Assembly (NCBI GenBank): GCA_034698045.1
Contig: JAQGAU010000083.1
Location: 1-42,952 of the forward strand
Reading direction: 5' to 3'
DNA length: 42,952 nucleotides
From: Paramacrobiotus richtersi
Lineage: Eukaryota; Tardigrada; Eutardigrada; Parachela; Macrobiotidae
The notes below the pieces were generated by a model that did no database searches, was not told the origin of the DNA, and saw only the letters and a program-made list of their open reading frames with translations. The position numbers and the translations under genes are program-made. This document shows, in pieces, positions 1 to 9,714 of the stretch. The first letter of the stretch is position 1. Every line of letters starts with the position of its first letter.

Positions 1-584
1 ACCCACACGTCCATTACGTTTCACAACTCTTAATAAATATATGCAGTAATATACATATGCGCCATCTGTAATCACAGTTTCAAAAAATTTTAAAAATCGG
101 TAAAAAATGTCAGATCACGAATTTTAAAACAAACTCTTCGATTTGTAAATCCTTAACTAAGTGCCTTTAGACCAGAATTGAAAAGACTCTCACATACTGA
201 AAGATAAAAAAGGAGTTCGATTCCGTGGAAACTGAGACGTAGAAATGTATGAATCTAGAGACAATAAAGCCAAAAATCAGCGCTTGGAGTTGCCACGTTG
301 TAATCAAGGTCCCTTTTGTCTCCCCGATTCAGGCAAACAAACAGTTCATAATTTTCATACTTACAGAAATGAATGTAATTATCAATAAAAGTTTTCCAAA
401 CTTCTCAAAAACATATTAATTGTTAATTGTTTTTCTGTTTTTTGTTATTTATTGTTATTCTGATAATCGTTATACTGATTAAACTGTAATATAACTTTAT
501 ACTGTAATAAAAACTGCGACATAAGTAATATGTCTCACAAAATTGTGGTTTCTGGCTAATCGTAAAAGCTTACCACAGTGACAT

Positions 585-600
585 ACATTGCACTACGATT
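585..600 (+). repeat. Dispersed motif copy
   Basis: acattgcactacgatt; frame reading TLHYDS. In the duplicated block, partner of the copy at 8071. Confidence 0.7.
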
Positions 601-720
601 CAGAATTTCTCTTTATAACACATTTTATTAACCAATCATTTAGTTGTTGTAACCATTATAACACGAATTTCGTTCCTAACACATTAAATAAATAACTGCC
701 TAGAAGCACAAAAACTTTCG

Positions 721-1125
721 ATTTACTGCCACTTTTTCCATATGAAACTGGACAGAAAAATACACATTCAGGCCAAAAAAATGGAATATTTGTAAAAACC
801 AGAAAACGAAGGTTATTGGTCAATTTGCAGTTTTAACTACAGATCAGCGGCACAACCCAGTATTTCGTAATGCTTGTCCATTCGAACGGGATTCATTCGC
901 GTTTTGGGTAACTAGTAATCGGACCAGTTCTGATTTTGGCTGGCATACAGTCGCGCTCTGGAAATACAAATGATTTTTAAATTTCCTTCTAATTTACATC
1001 AGATTAAACAACAGGCTACTTCATCAAAATTTTAAAAATTGTTTAATCAGCAAGAATTTAATTATGACCGAATTAAGCAACCTTCAGCTTATTTATTAAA
1101 ATTTATGTATCAAATTCAAAGTTAA
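721..1125. repeat. Segmental duplication, left copy (partner 8238-8700)
   Basis: Long stretches match the partner: 'acagaaaaatacacattc', 'cgggattcattcg', 'cggaccagttctg', 'ttggctggcatacag', 'tttccttctaatttacatca', and 'aagcaaccttca'. Identity is high in the core and falls off outside. Order of flanking motif copies is also kept (585 then 1360 here; 8071 then 9051 there), so the original unit was probably 1 kb or more. Confidence 0.85.
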
Positions 1126-1359
1126 AAGACCTAGACACCGGCAAACGGCTGTTTGACAATGGTGAACTGAGTGATTGATCATTGATTGTTACGTAAAGTA
1201 TTTTATTTATTATTATAATTACAGCAGATCATTAGCAAACCCGGCCTCAGTCAAGTAAAAAGTAAATGTAGGAAATAAATCGAAAATTCATCCTACGGTA
1301 GGTTAAAACTGTTAATTAAGTACAAATATATCGACTGAAAAGAACACATTTACTGCTGC

Positions 1360-1377
1360 AGCCACTACACTACGATT
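1360..1377 (+). repeat. Dispersed motif copy, best preserved
   Basis: agccactacactacgatt; reads QPLHYDCSL. About 90 bases on it is followed by 'agatttgctatcacaacaa', which also follows the copies at 4852 and 9051. Confidence 0.85.
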
Positions 1378-1727
1378 GCTCACTTATCGGTGCAGCGCCG
1401 AAAACCCTATTCCAGTCGGTGTAAACTGTAATCAGAAACGTCTTAACAGATTTGCTATCACAACAACTGCAACCTTTTACAAAATTAATCAAAATTATAT
1501 ATGGATTGAAATTATTATAATCGAATGGAATCAATAATTAGCATGATTATATATGAAGATATAAACTGTTCCAAAAACGGTTAATTTTGCAGTCGATGTC
1601 AGCATTAATATCGCTAAGGGTTTCTTTGTGACCTTTAGCGGTTTAGCCGATCTCTGCAACTGTAGATCCAACACAAACATCGTCACTACGCAAGTTGCCC
1701 ATTTAGCCATTTTCAATGTACACTTAC

Positions 1728-1923
1728 AGATTGGCTAAGCTGAGCATTTCCATGCCAATGGGTTCCTGGAAGACCAGATCGGATTTCATGCACAGAACCA
1801 GCTAGCATCGGTGGTCATCACGGCGAAACGAATGCAGCCCATGAGCGACTGGAAGTGCGGTAAGCGTGCCAGTCGGTCGTGCTTCATCCAGGAGATGACA
1901 GCCTCAAACACTTCGTATTCACT
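1728..1923 (-). CDS. BACK-domain exon of a Kelch-like (BTB-BACK) protein, frame broken
   Basis: Reading on the minus strand, the exon follows an acceptor (ttgcag) and ends at a GTAAGTG donor. It encodes SEYEVFEAVISWMKHD followed by R-x-x-LPHF-x-SLM-x-x-IRF, the conserved heart of the BACK domain, in which an E-x-x-VFEA-x-x-SW stretch is diagnostic. After about 45 codons the frame hits TGA; a one-base shift restores KSDLVFQEPIGMEML, matching the family's 'IKSD-x-x-C-x-x-L-x-x-EA' segment. BACK domains link the BTB domain to kelch repeats in substrate adaptors of Cullin-3 ubiquitin ligases. The BTB exon lies upstream at 4074-4315 in the right order. No kelch repeats were found downstream, so the class beyond BTB-BACK is inferred. 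Confidence 0.8.
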
Positions 1924-3012
1924 CTGCAACCAAAGTCATCAATCGTTGCCCGCACAATAAACGACGCTGTACATCAGGTTTCGATCTTTGGGAAAGATAT
2001 TCTCGACAAACTAAGTTGCCTTTGACCTTGAGGGATTAAAGGTGTACACAGAAGCAGCTACCAAAGCGGCCTTTGCATTGTGAATAGTATACGTACGTGC
2101 GTCCGTTTATTTGTAGTTCATTGAACCCGTACAAAAACAGTCCAGAGGTACTAATCTATTTGCAAATTTCACTGAAAACTATATAGCGTTTTACTAACTG
2201 GCTCTCTAACTGTATTGTAATGCCAATCGATCGATAGTGCGAAACCTAGAAGAGTAGATATAGATGCCCTGTCTCTTCAGTCGTACCATGTTCTAGCCAT
2301 TCTATAACGTACGACATGTGCTGTATTATTAATACTCCTTAATCTGATAATCGTAGAACAACGGCGAATTGTACTTCACCTCCAAATATGCAATCACTGC
2401 CTGACAAGCGTATAACGGCTTCTTGGTATGTAATTCTGCGAGTCTGCTTTGACTGTCCTCTAAACAGAAACATCGACTTTTTGGAAGACGATGTCAGGAT
2501 AAAATTTTACTCATATTAATAATGTTATGCGATGGCAGTAACTATTCTTGTAAAACGGATACAAATACAAAAGGTACTTTCACGCCCAAAACCTTGAGCC
2601 TGTAAACTCACTGTTTACGTTCAGAATATAGATTGCTTGAAGGTTTAATTACTTTACTAACACATTAACAATTTTAACAACAAATTTTCGTTTCGACGGT
2701 AATAAACTGAGTTAAGGCTGTGTGCGCTATACGGCCGAAGATTAAGCCGTATAGTGTATGGCTACGAAAAGTACTGATTACCGTAGTCCAGAGGTTTAAG
2801 AGCTTCCGCAGCTATGACTTAAAAAAAAGACAACTAAATTAAAGCTTTGCCGCCTTTGCGACGGCTCAGAGCACTTTTGTGTTGCCAGTAAGAAATGTTC
2901 ATATGACTTTTTTCGATTAGTTTGCACTCACAATGTCAGCTTGCGTATATTGATTGATCATTGTTTTATCACAATACTGTACCCCTGACCGGGACAGAAG
3001 TGATGCTGTTGT

Positions 3013-3800
3013 GCCGTAAAATTACGAGATAAAACTTTCTCCGCTGACAATAAACTAAACAATCGCTACTTATACCGGTTTTTATGATACCGAATTGCCG
3101 ATTTTCCAGTAGTTCTTTTCAACGTTGTGGCTGTGAATTCGGTTGATAAAAATAAATAAAAAATATAAAAATTTTTGTTGTAAAAATATATAATAAGATT
3201 TAAAATAAAATTTAGCAACACAAGTTACGTCAGAAACTATAAAACAAAAAATTATTGCAATTAGTAAAAACCCAACTAATTAAAATGAGAATCTACAACC
3301 TACCTGCTCGAACTCTTAATCATCAACGCGACGCAGATAACAAAATAGTATACTGACGCAGCATGATATCATTCATTCCGATTAACAAAAAATGTTTCGT
3401 TTCGCCGGTATCCAGCGAGCCTACTAATTTTCCATAGGAAAAAGCCGTAAGAGTACTGTAATTTTACACATTACTGCGAAATAGTACGTACGAAATGATC
3501 GTAGTACACGGGCTCAAAAGTGACAGCATATGACCTTAACATACGTCCGTTGGTTACGAAATACATGCAAACTTTAAGTTGCAAAACGGTACTCCAACTA
3601 ATGTTTTTCGATCAGCTTGTGGACTAATTAATGCGAATTTTACTGCGATCATGATAATTAATAAACGCAGCCACTGCATTCTTCGACGGATTACAAGTTA
3701 TTGTACTGTAAATTTACGGGATAAAGCTACTTTGCTGACAGCAAATTTAACGGCCGTTTCCATTGCTTATGACACCATTTCTCGACAGTATCTGATTAAC
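3013..3800. repeat. Diverged direct repeat, 3013-3110 and 3704-3800
   Basis: The two blocks share a run of the form gtaaa-n-ttacgRgataaa, then a conserved 'gctgacaRYaaa' and a 'ttatgaYacc' about 45 bases later. In one frame both read V-[K/N]-LRDK. The open frame 3579-3899 covers the second copy, but the first copy is interrupted by a stop. Origin unknown; may be an old mobile element or a local duplication. Confidence 0.4.
3498..3514 (-). repeat. Dispersed motif copy, minus strand
   Basis: Minus reading gagcccgtgtactacga; EPVYYDHF. Confidence 0.55.
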
Positions 3801-4073
3801 TTCAAGTTTTTTTATACAAATAGAAATTTCATTTACTACCTGATTATTACTCTAAAATATATATACTTCGTTGTTACTGGTACAAATAAATTTTACTAAT
3901 TTGATAAATCAATGAATCTACGATCTAAAATATCAACTGACATTCGCGTAATGTTCGTTGCAGCATCTATTTATACAAATACTTTGGTTGCAGTAACGAA
4001 AAAAAAATGTTTCCTATTTTTTAGAGAAAGTGGTTGGAGTATAAAACAGCAGACTCGCCTTGATTCTACCCAC

Positions 4074-4315
4074 GTAAAAATAATTGACGACATTGCGCAA
4101 TCCCAGTAAGGTCACCGCTGAGCCGAAGTCAATGAGGATGGGATTCTGCTTATACAGGCTGCATCCGCGCTGGTAACAGTAATCCGTCCAGACATCGCTG
4201 TGCGCCGAGAGCAACGGCAAATGGATGGGCACGTAACCCGGATCGATCCGCACACTTCAGCTCCACATCCAACAGGAATGTCCGGTGACAGAAACCAAAG
4301 AACAGCGACTGGATT
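4074..4315 (-). CDS. BTB-domain exon of a Kelch-like protein, frame broken
   Basis: On the minus strand the exon starts after a 'gatag' acceptor and can end at a GTGGGT donor. The first frame gives TFLLDVELKCADRSG, the usual 'DV-x-L' opening strand of a BTB/POZ fold. The frame then slips by one base and continues as VPIHLPLLSAHSDVW, then KQNPILIDFGSAVT and NVVNYFYVG, which correspond to the BTB helix with the conserved His and Ala-x-Ser, the central strand, and the 'L-x-F-x-YTG' helix. BTB domains dimerise and bind Cullin-3. About 80 residues of a domain that usually spans 100-120 are present, so the last helices must lie in another exon. It precedes the BACK exon at 1728-1923 on the same strand. 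Confidence 0.8.
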
Positions 4316-4851
4316 CTATCAAACCGTGCGATTGTGATTAGCGGAATTTTTTAGCAGGTCATTGTTTTGATTAATTTAGCTAATTTCAAATATGAATTTA
4401 ACTGCCGTTAATTTCATTTCGACCGCAGTAACCTTCAGTGCTGCAGAAACGGGTAGAACTGGATTTTTCTGCTTCGCTGTTCTCACTTGTTTCTTGATTT
4501 CAGACCTGAATTTCAGGAAAACGAGAAGATAGAATCGACGTCCCTTTTAATACGCCATGATACGACAAAACGTTTTTAACATCATGACTGCTGATATCTT
4601 CCCATAATTCATGATTCCCTGATATCTTTACTCCGCACAGTGTGTGTATAAACTCGGCTCATTAAAATGCAAACTCCACTCCACTCCAACTATACACCTA
4701 ATGCATTACATTAATTTTTCAGTATCATTTTAAGTACTGTAATTACAGTGTACTAGCACACTAATTAACAAAAAAAATTTAAATTCAAATAGAAACAGGG
4801 ATATTTCATACAGGCGTACAATGCGGATCTGCCGGGAACATTGGGGATATT

Positions 4852-4868
4852 GCCACTACACTACGATT
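4852..4868 (+). repeat. Dispersed motif copy
   Basis: gccactacactacgatt; reads LPLHYDCSL. Shares downstream 'cttgctatcacaacaa'. Confidence 0.85.
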
Positions 4869-5496
4869 GCTCACTTTTCCGTACTGCACCAGAAAACCGG
4901 ATTGCGTTAACTGGTGTATACCATCCTTGACAGACTTGCTATCACAACAAATTCAGAATTTTTTTTCAAATAACGTCTCGATTAAAATTTTAAATTTAAA
5001 AATATCTGACCTAACCGTTATCTGAAGACAAGTGAGAATTCCCGCTTGAGCCAGATTTAAATTCCCGTGCCATTGCCTGCATGCCTGCTTTGTTACCTGC
5101 CTTGTCGTGCAATAACTATAAGAACGTGATAGTCTTACATAAGAAAGTGCGTCTCATGACACATTTTCCGCTGCAGTCTTAGGAAGGGATCCTTGAATTC
5201 CCGGTCAATCCGGGGAATTTCGTGGTGCATTTTACATCAGGCATGCGCCGCTGCGATCAGCTTCAGTAGCCGCATAAATCCTACAGAAATATTAGAATTA
5301 AATCAACTTGCGTTAAATCCAGACGCACTAGGTACCGAACTGGAAAAATTTAGAAATAATGAACTATCTCGAACGATGTACTATACGTACTGCGTACTCG
5401 ACATACAGGCTGTATATATGGGGCTATCAATGATTGCCGCTACCAGGACCAATTCAATGTTAGTTGTGCGTACGTTGTAGTTCGGCCTGAACGGTT

Positions 5497-5513
5497 ATCG
5501 TAGTGAAGTGGCT
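5497..5513 (-). repeat. Dispersed motif copy, minus strand
   Basis: Minus reading agccacttcactacgat; a stop codon (tag) precedes PLHYDN. Confidence 0.75.
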
Positions 5514-5804
5514 ATATGTACTCAGTCACATCTAGTTCCACGCACAGTTCTAAATCTATACCAGCAGGTAATTTGCTCGTGGAACTTTTTTCAAACCGTC
5601 ATAGCGTGTACTGGATCATTAAGATACAGTGTTATAATAACTTACGAATAATTGAAACTTATTCACTTACTTTGCAAGTCTCATTTTACATTTATTCATT
5701 TTCCAGTTTTTCTTTACTAGTTATTCATCTGTTGTTGTAATCTCATTACTGTTGGCTTCGTTATTAATGCATGGTTTGTAAAGTTGTTTTTAGATTGTTC
5801 TTAC

Positions 5805-5990
5805 GTACGCGTGGCACAGTCCTTTGCGATTCTTGGTTGACTTGACTGCTTGTTTGTTGGTCGTGAGGAATTCGCGTCCATCGGGTCTCCTGTTGACTCC
5901 CAGTGAGGTCATGCGACGCTGCACCGCATGCTCCGGCAAATTTGACGGCACCGGCGCATCGCCTTCAGGATCGCTTACCGCCTGATCCAT
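5805..5990 (-). CDS. Likely first coding exon of the Kelch-like gene
   Basis: A GC-richer patch on the minus strand opens with ATG at 5990 and runs exactly 62 codons, with no break, to a GTAAGA donor at 5804. It begins MDQAVSDPEGDAPVPSNLPE and is followed by RRMTSLGVNRRPDGREFLTT and a Lys-rich tail. The sequence is polar and Pro/Asp-rich with no motif I know, as expected for a disordered N-terminus. Codon third positions are GC-rich, unlike the surrounding AT-rich DNA. Linking it to the BTB exon 1.5 kb downstream is inference from strand and order. An upstream in-frame GTG at 6002 is not needed. Confidence 0.55.
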
Positions 5991-6334
5991 TCCAAAACTC
6001 ACTTAGTAGATAACATATTCCATTAACTCAATAAAATACAAAAACAGCTTACAATCTGTACAAAATTTCTCAGGAAATTATTCGAACCGGGCGACAAATT
6101 AGCGAACCTCGCCACCGGCCCACCTGCTTTGCGGAGACGATCCCCGAAAGCACGTTATTCGGAAAGTCCACGCAGGCTCCGCATACAGGAACACATATTT
6201 TCATTTAGTTATTTGATGCAAAAAGAAAAGTGACCTTGAAAAACTATAGTAAGAGAAAGCCAGTTCTAATTTTTAACATTTCCTGGTTTTTTTTGTGGAT
6301 TATGTGGTTCCTAACAATTCGCCACTAACAATAC

Positions 6335-6350
6335 GGCCACTTCACTACGA
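6335..6350 (+). repeat. Dispersed motif copy
   Basis: ggccacttcactacga; RPLHYDQQ then stop. Confidence 0.75.
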
Positions 6351-6753
6351 CCAACAGTGAACAGTCGCAGGTTGTGGCATATGATACGAACCGGTAAGCT
6401 GTGCGAAAGCATTAACTTAATTCCTGGAAAAAATTACGTATCTTAACCGTACCCAGAGATTCAACAACGAAGACGGCCAGCAACAATAATAATTAGCAGC
6501 CAGGTATAATTATCGAACTCTGAGTGAATTAAAATCTACGTAAATGAAAAGTTCCGGTAATATTATACTGTATGTCATATAACTGATCGAAAAAAGCCGG
6601 CTGAAACGTGTCTTTCAAAAAACAGTTTTAGTCCGATCGTGTACATATTGAAAGAAAAAATGGTTAATTTTGAATTGTTTTAATAATTAACTGACAAAGA
6701 CAACGCCTTGATGATCCAGATGTTCACACGAAACTGCGATGGAAGCATATCGG

Positions 6754-6771
6754 AGCCGCTGCACTACGATT
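6754..6771 (+). repeat. Dispersed motif copy
   Basis: agccgctgcactacgatt; frame open on both sides: NCDGSISEPLHYDSQYSRLF. Confidence 0.8.
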
Positions 6772-6832
6772 CACAATATTCGCGACTATTCGACATTCAG
6801 TTGTTAACTCAAAGGTTCTTTAGGAGGCTGGG

Positions 6833-6922
6833 CTCTATAAGTTGAAAAGAAAAATTTCTATAGTGTAAAGTACCTTGATTGGTTACTTTTCGATATAGAA
6901 CATTTCTCTTTAACTTATAGAG
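6833..6922. repeat. Imperfect inverted repeat, about 90 bases
   Basis: The left arm starts ctctataagttgaaaagaaa and the right arm ends tttaacttatagag. The arms are about 41 bases, roughly 85% complementary, around a 6-8 base loop. Eleven terminal base pairs are perfect. The size and shape are those of a microRNA precursor or of a very small MITE remnant; there is no evidence for expression. Confidence 0.7.
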
Positions 6923-7186
6923 CTGAGAATTGAGTGCCCCTAATACCGGCTACTCCCGTAACGGTACAAGGTTCCAAAAAGTAAAGAACTGCGATAAAAC
7001 CAAAAATTAGCACCCTGAGTTGCTCCTCTAGCTGTAAGAAGATAGGTAAAAATATCACAGTCTTTAAACACTGCAGCGCAACTGATCACAATTAATCAAT
7101 TTTTTTTAAATTTATTATATTCAATTTTATTTTTTATGCATTGTTATCATTATCACACTATGCCTTATGTTTGTATTTCCAGTGAT

Positions 7187-7490
7187 TAAACAAAAGTCAT
7201 CGGTGTTTAAAATTTCGCTGACCTTCAAACGCGGTAGTGCTCCAACAGGGAGAGGTGGCGGGCTGCACAGCGACGCCCGGAGACGTTTAACATCGGCTAA
7301 AGTGGACTTGCGGGATAGTTTCGGAATGACCGCGATCTCCGGGGAATCCGTGGCCACGACGCTAGCTGAGCGCGTGATCCGTGACGGACGGGAAGGGTAC
7401 AAGGAGACCTTGTGTCGCGGCAGACTGGCCCATGGTCAGAACACCAGATCAACGGAATTTCACATCAAACTGCAACGTGCGAAGCGAAAG
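7187..7490 (-). CDS. GC-rich exon-like patch, strand uncertain
   Basis: This stretch is clearly richer in GC than its surroundings and open on both strands. The minus reading gives a Ser/Pro-rich segment (SRITRSASVVATDSPEIAVI, KLSRKSTLADVKRLRASL, CSPPPLPVGALPRLKVSEIL) with GC-rich third positions and looks like a disordered linker. The plus reading has a fair acceptor (tttgtatttccag) and a possible GTAACG donor, with SAKVDLRDSFGMTAISGES inside. I favour minus because every neighbouring exon is on that strand, but neither reading resembles a family I know. Confidence 0.35.
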
Positions 7491-8070
7491 TAACGACGAG
7501 AAGAAAAAACCCGGTTATTCCCTGACAATCAGCCGCATTGGAAAGTTGTGGTTTACACTTTTGCAATCCTTTTTTCTTTCGGGTACCATCATGCGTCGAA
7601 AACGGACTTATATGCGTCGTTGTGGCCTTGACTGAATTTTACGTTCTATAAAACGTCAATAGTATGTGAAGTTACCGGTCACCGCGGGTGGATAACTTTC
7701 CCTGACCGAATCGCGATGCGAATAAAGTATATGTGTTGCGGTATTACATTGTCACACTGACAGAGCTCAGTGTCGATCGATGGAAGTAGAAACTGCAAAT
7801 TTCGTAAGCTAAGTCAAAAAAATCTACTTGGCAAACTGCATTATTTATAGCGGAATTTAATTGTGAAATAATACGTTACATAAAATTAGTATCTTAAATC
7901 GTTTATTATTATAGTATTTTATAGCAAATCCCTAGGCATTTTGAAAAACGTAGATTTAAATAAAAACTGCGACATCTCGCACAAGATTGTTCACTAATTA
8001 TTAATATAATCAGCGAATATCGAATGTCGTGTAGCTGACAAGGCCGTGTTTATTCCAACATGCAGTATAC

Positions 8071-8088
8071 AGCCATTAGACTACGATT
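8071..8088 (+). repeat. Dispersed motif copy
   Basis: agccattagactacgatt; QPLDYDFYY. Confidence 0.7.
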
Positions 8089-8237
8089 TCTACTACTTCA
8101 AAGTACACAAAAACATTTTATTAAGCATCGAAAACCATTAACAAGCTATTCTTGTTCCAAGCGTTCCCGTTTACAAGCTATTCAAGCGTTCCCAAACATA
8201 CCAAGTTAAGCATTTTCTAAAAACAATAAAAATTCGG

Positions 8238-8700
8238 ATTTACTTCCTCTCTTTCCGCATGAAAGTGAACAGAAAAATACACATTCTTGCCAAAAAATGA
8301 TGAAAAAATTCTACAAACCCCAAAACGGCGGATATTTGTTAATTTGGCAGATCAACGGGACAACCCAGCATTTCGTAATGTTTCTCCATCCGAATGGGAT
8401 TCATTCGTGTTTTGGGTAGCTCGTAATCGGACCAGTTCTGGTTTTTGGCTGGCATACAGACCCGCTCTGCAAATAGTAATGATTTTTACATTTCCTTCTA
8501 ATTTACATCAGATATTAACAACAGGATACCTGATTTTTAATTTTTTACGTTTTTGATTTTAAATTTTTAAATTTTATTTATTTTAAATTTTTTTTAATTA
8601 TAATTTTTTTAATCAGCATTAAATTAATAATTATGACCGAACTAAGCAACCTTCAACTTATTTATTAAAATCTACGTATCGAAAGTCAATTTTAAAAAGG
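8238..8700. repeat. Segmental duplication, right copy (partner 721-1125)
   Basis: Same direction as its partner. It is longer because of an AT-rich insertion near 8550-8620. The 89-codon open frame at 8287-8556 covers the shared core, but the left copy is broken by stops in the same frame, so conservation is not evidence of coding. Confidence 0.85.
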
Positions 8701-9050
8701 CAAAAAAAACCGCAAAGGATAGACAACGACGATATTCAGATAAAATTATCGGCAATTTACCACATTTTTAAGCGGTCAAAACTATCCGAATCTGATTATA
8801 AATTTATTCGACGTAAAACTAAATTATCTAGCGAAAATTGTTTACAGTAAAACTTAATACTGAAACAATATTTAACGGTATCATGGTGAATCGTTGACTG
8901 CTATCATTGCCATGTATTTTAGTTATCACCATAATCATAGTAAATCGTTAGCTAACTGGAAATTAAAGTCTATGTAGAAAAAAAGGGAAAATTCTTAGAG
9001 ACTACGTGTGCTAGTGTGAATATTCACTCGAATGACAACAACGCAGCTGC

Positions 9051-9068
9051 AGCCACTACAATACGACT
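9051..9068 (+). repeat. Dispersed motif copy
   Basis: agccactacaatacgact; QPLQYDCSL within an open frame 9032-9235. Followed by 'aaatttgctatcacaacaa'. Confidence 0.8.
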
Positions 9069-9318
9069 GTTCACTCCTCGAGATAAGCTGTGCCACAAAC
9101 AATAACAAATCTGGATGGCAGTTACTGATAAACATAATTATAACACGAAATGTCTTAACAAATTTGCTATCACAACAAGCTTTTAAAAAATATATAGATC
9201 AACAATTTCTTCGTAAATTGAAACTGAATTCATAAATCGAATCAGGCACACGAATCTACTATCTACAGACTACATGCAAGATAGCAAGTTACAACCCGCT
9301 GTGCAAACTCTGGGTATG

Positions 9319-9335
9319 AGCCATTGCACTACACG
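9319..9335 (+). repeat. Dispersed motif copy
   Basis: agccattgcactacacg; GYEPLHYTYP then stop. Confidence 0.65.
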
Positions 9336-9387
9336 TATCCATAAACTCTGTGTCCACCGTTCATACAATATTTCGCTGTAAACTTAC

Positions 9388-9714
9388 CGAGTTTCAGAGG
9401 CTGTCCATCTTGCAACCACTCAAAGCCAAATTCTGCATCTCCAATTCGATTCACCAAACACTCGAAATGGGCCCGTGACCTTCGTCACAATCCACATTGC
9501 ACAATGGAGCGGTGAATGCCGGCCGTTTAGGTTACATTTGCAGGCGTGTGACGTAGGAGAAGATGGCGAACTGATCTCGCTTGCGCTGGACACGTGGGGA
9601 TGCTCTGTATAACATAGCGTAATTCCACTGTGCACGTGTAGAACTCAGGGCTGCGTTACGTAAAACGGGAGCGGTCTGGAGAAAATCGTCGCTTGTGGGT
9701 TTTTCGGACGGATC
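9388..9714 (-). CDS. Ig-like exon of a kettin/titin-type muscle protein, frame broken
   Basis: Read on the minus strand, from an acceptor (acgcag) near 9714 to a GTAAGT donor at 9387. The end encodes RPAFTAPLCNVDCDEGH, then after a one-base shift AHFECLVNRIGDAEFGFEWL and QDGQPLKLG. This is the first half of an I-set immunoglobulin domain: the 'F-x-x-P-L' A strand, the 'EG-x-x-AHFEC' B strand with its Cys, and the C-strand Trp followed by 'DGQPL-K-x-G'. The AHFEC...EW..DG.PLK.G pattern is typical of kettin/sallimus and related sarcomere proteins; that assignment is from family knowledge. The upstream 60 codons (about 9532-9714) are open but unrecognised and may be the linker between Ig domains. 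The second half of the domain (Y-x-C) was not found downstream. Confidence 0.7.

Larger units (their letters stand above)
1..1727. other. AT-rich non-coding stretch, 3' of the Kelch-like exons
   Basis: No supportable exon was found. It would have to hold the kelch repeats of the gene read from the minus strand at 1728-5990 if that gene is complete, but I see no kelch repeat signature. It contains two copies of the dispersed motif (near 585 and 1360), and the block 721-1125 is duplicated at 8238-8700. The open frame at 1531-1716 has no family resemblance. Confidence 0.6.
1924..4073. other. Probable intron of the Kelch-like gene
   Basis: AT-rich spacer between the BTB and BACK exons on the minus strand. 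About 2.1 kb is long enough to hide further short exons, since the second half of BTB and the start of BACK are still missing. The minus-strand stretch at about 1968-2035 has a short open reading (FVENIFPKDRNLM) which might be one of these, but support is weak. The block 3013-3110 resembles 3704-3800. One minus-strand copy of the dispersed motif lies at 3498-3514, and a weak plus-strand one at 3669. Confidence 0.5.
4316..5804. other. AT-rich spacer, probable intron
   Basis: No supportable exon. Open frames at 5193-5480 and 5516-5740 (plus) show no family likeness. Contains motif copies at 4852 (plus) and 5497 (minus). Confidence 0.5.
5991..7160. other. Spacer with one possible exon at about 6056-6190 (minus)
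   Basis: The GC-richer part at 6056-6190 read on the minus strand gives GACVDFPNNVLSGIVSAK and, in a second frame, ARFANLSPGSNNFLRNFVQI ending at a GTAAGC donor. It may be an exon with a frame break, but no family is recognisable. The rest is AT-rich and holds motif copies at 6335 and 6754 and the inverted repeat at 6833-6922. Confidence 0.35.
7500..9387. other. AT-rich spacer containing a duplicated block
   Basis: No exon seen. 8238-8700 is a copy of 721-1125, and the motif copies at 8071 and 9051 stand in the same order as those at 585 and 1360. The open frame at 9032-9235 contains the 9051 motif copy. Confidence 0.6.

Noticed and set aside
3579..3899. 106-codon plus-strand open frame
   Set aside because: AT-rich composition, no family likeness, and its repeat partner at 3013-3110 is broken by a stop.
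4014..4253. Protein kinase 'LIDFGSA' motif in the minus-strand frame
   Set aside because: The rest of the frame fits a BTB domain (H-x-x-LLSAHS, then VVNYFYVG) and there is no HRD or APE motif around it.
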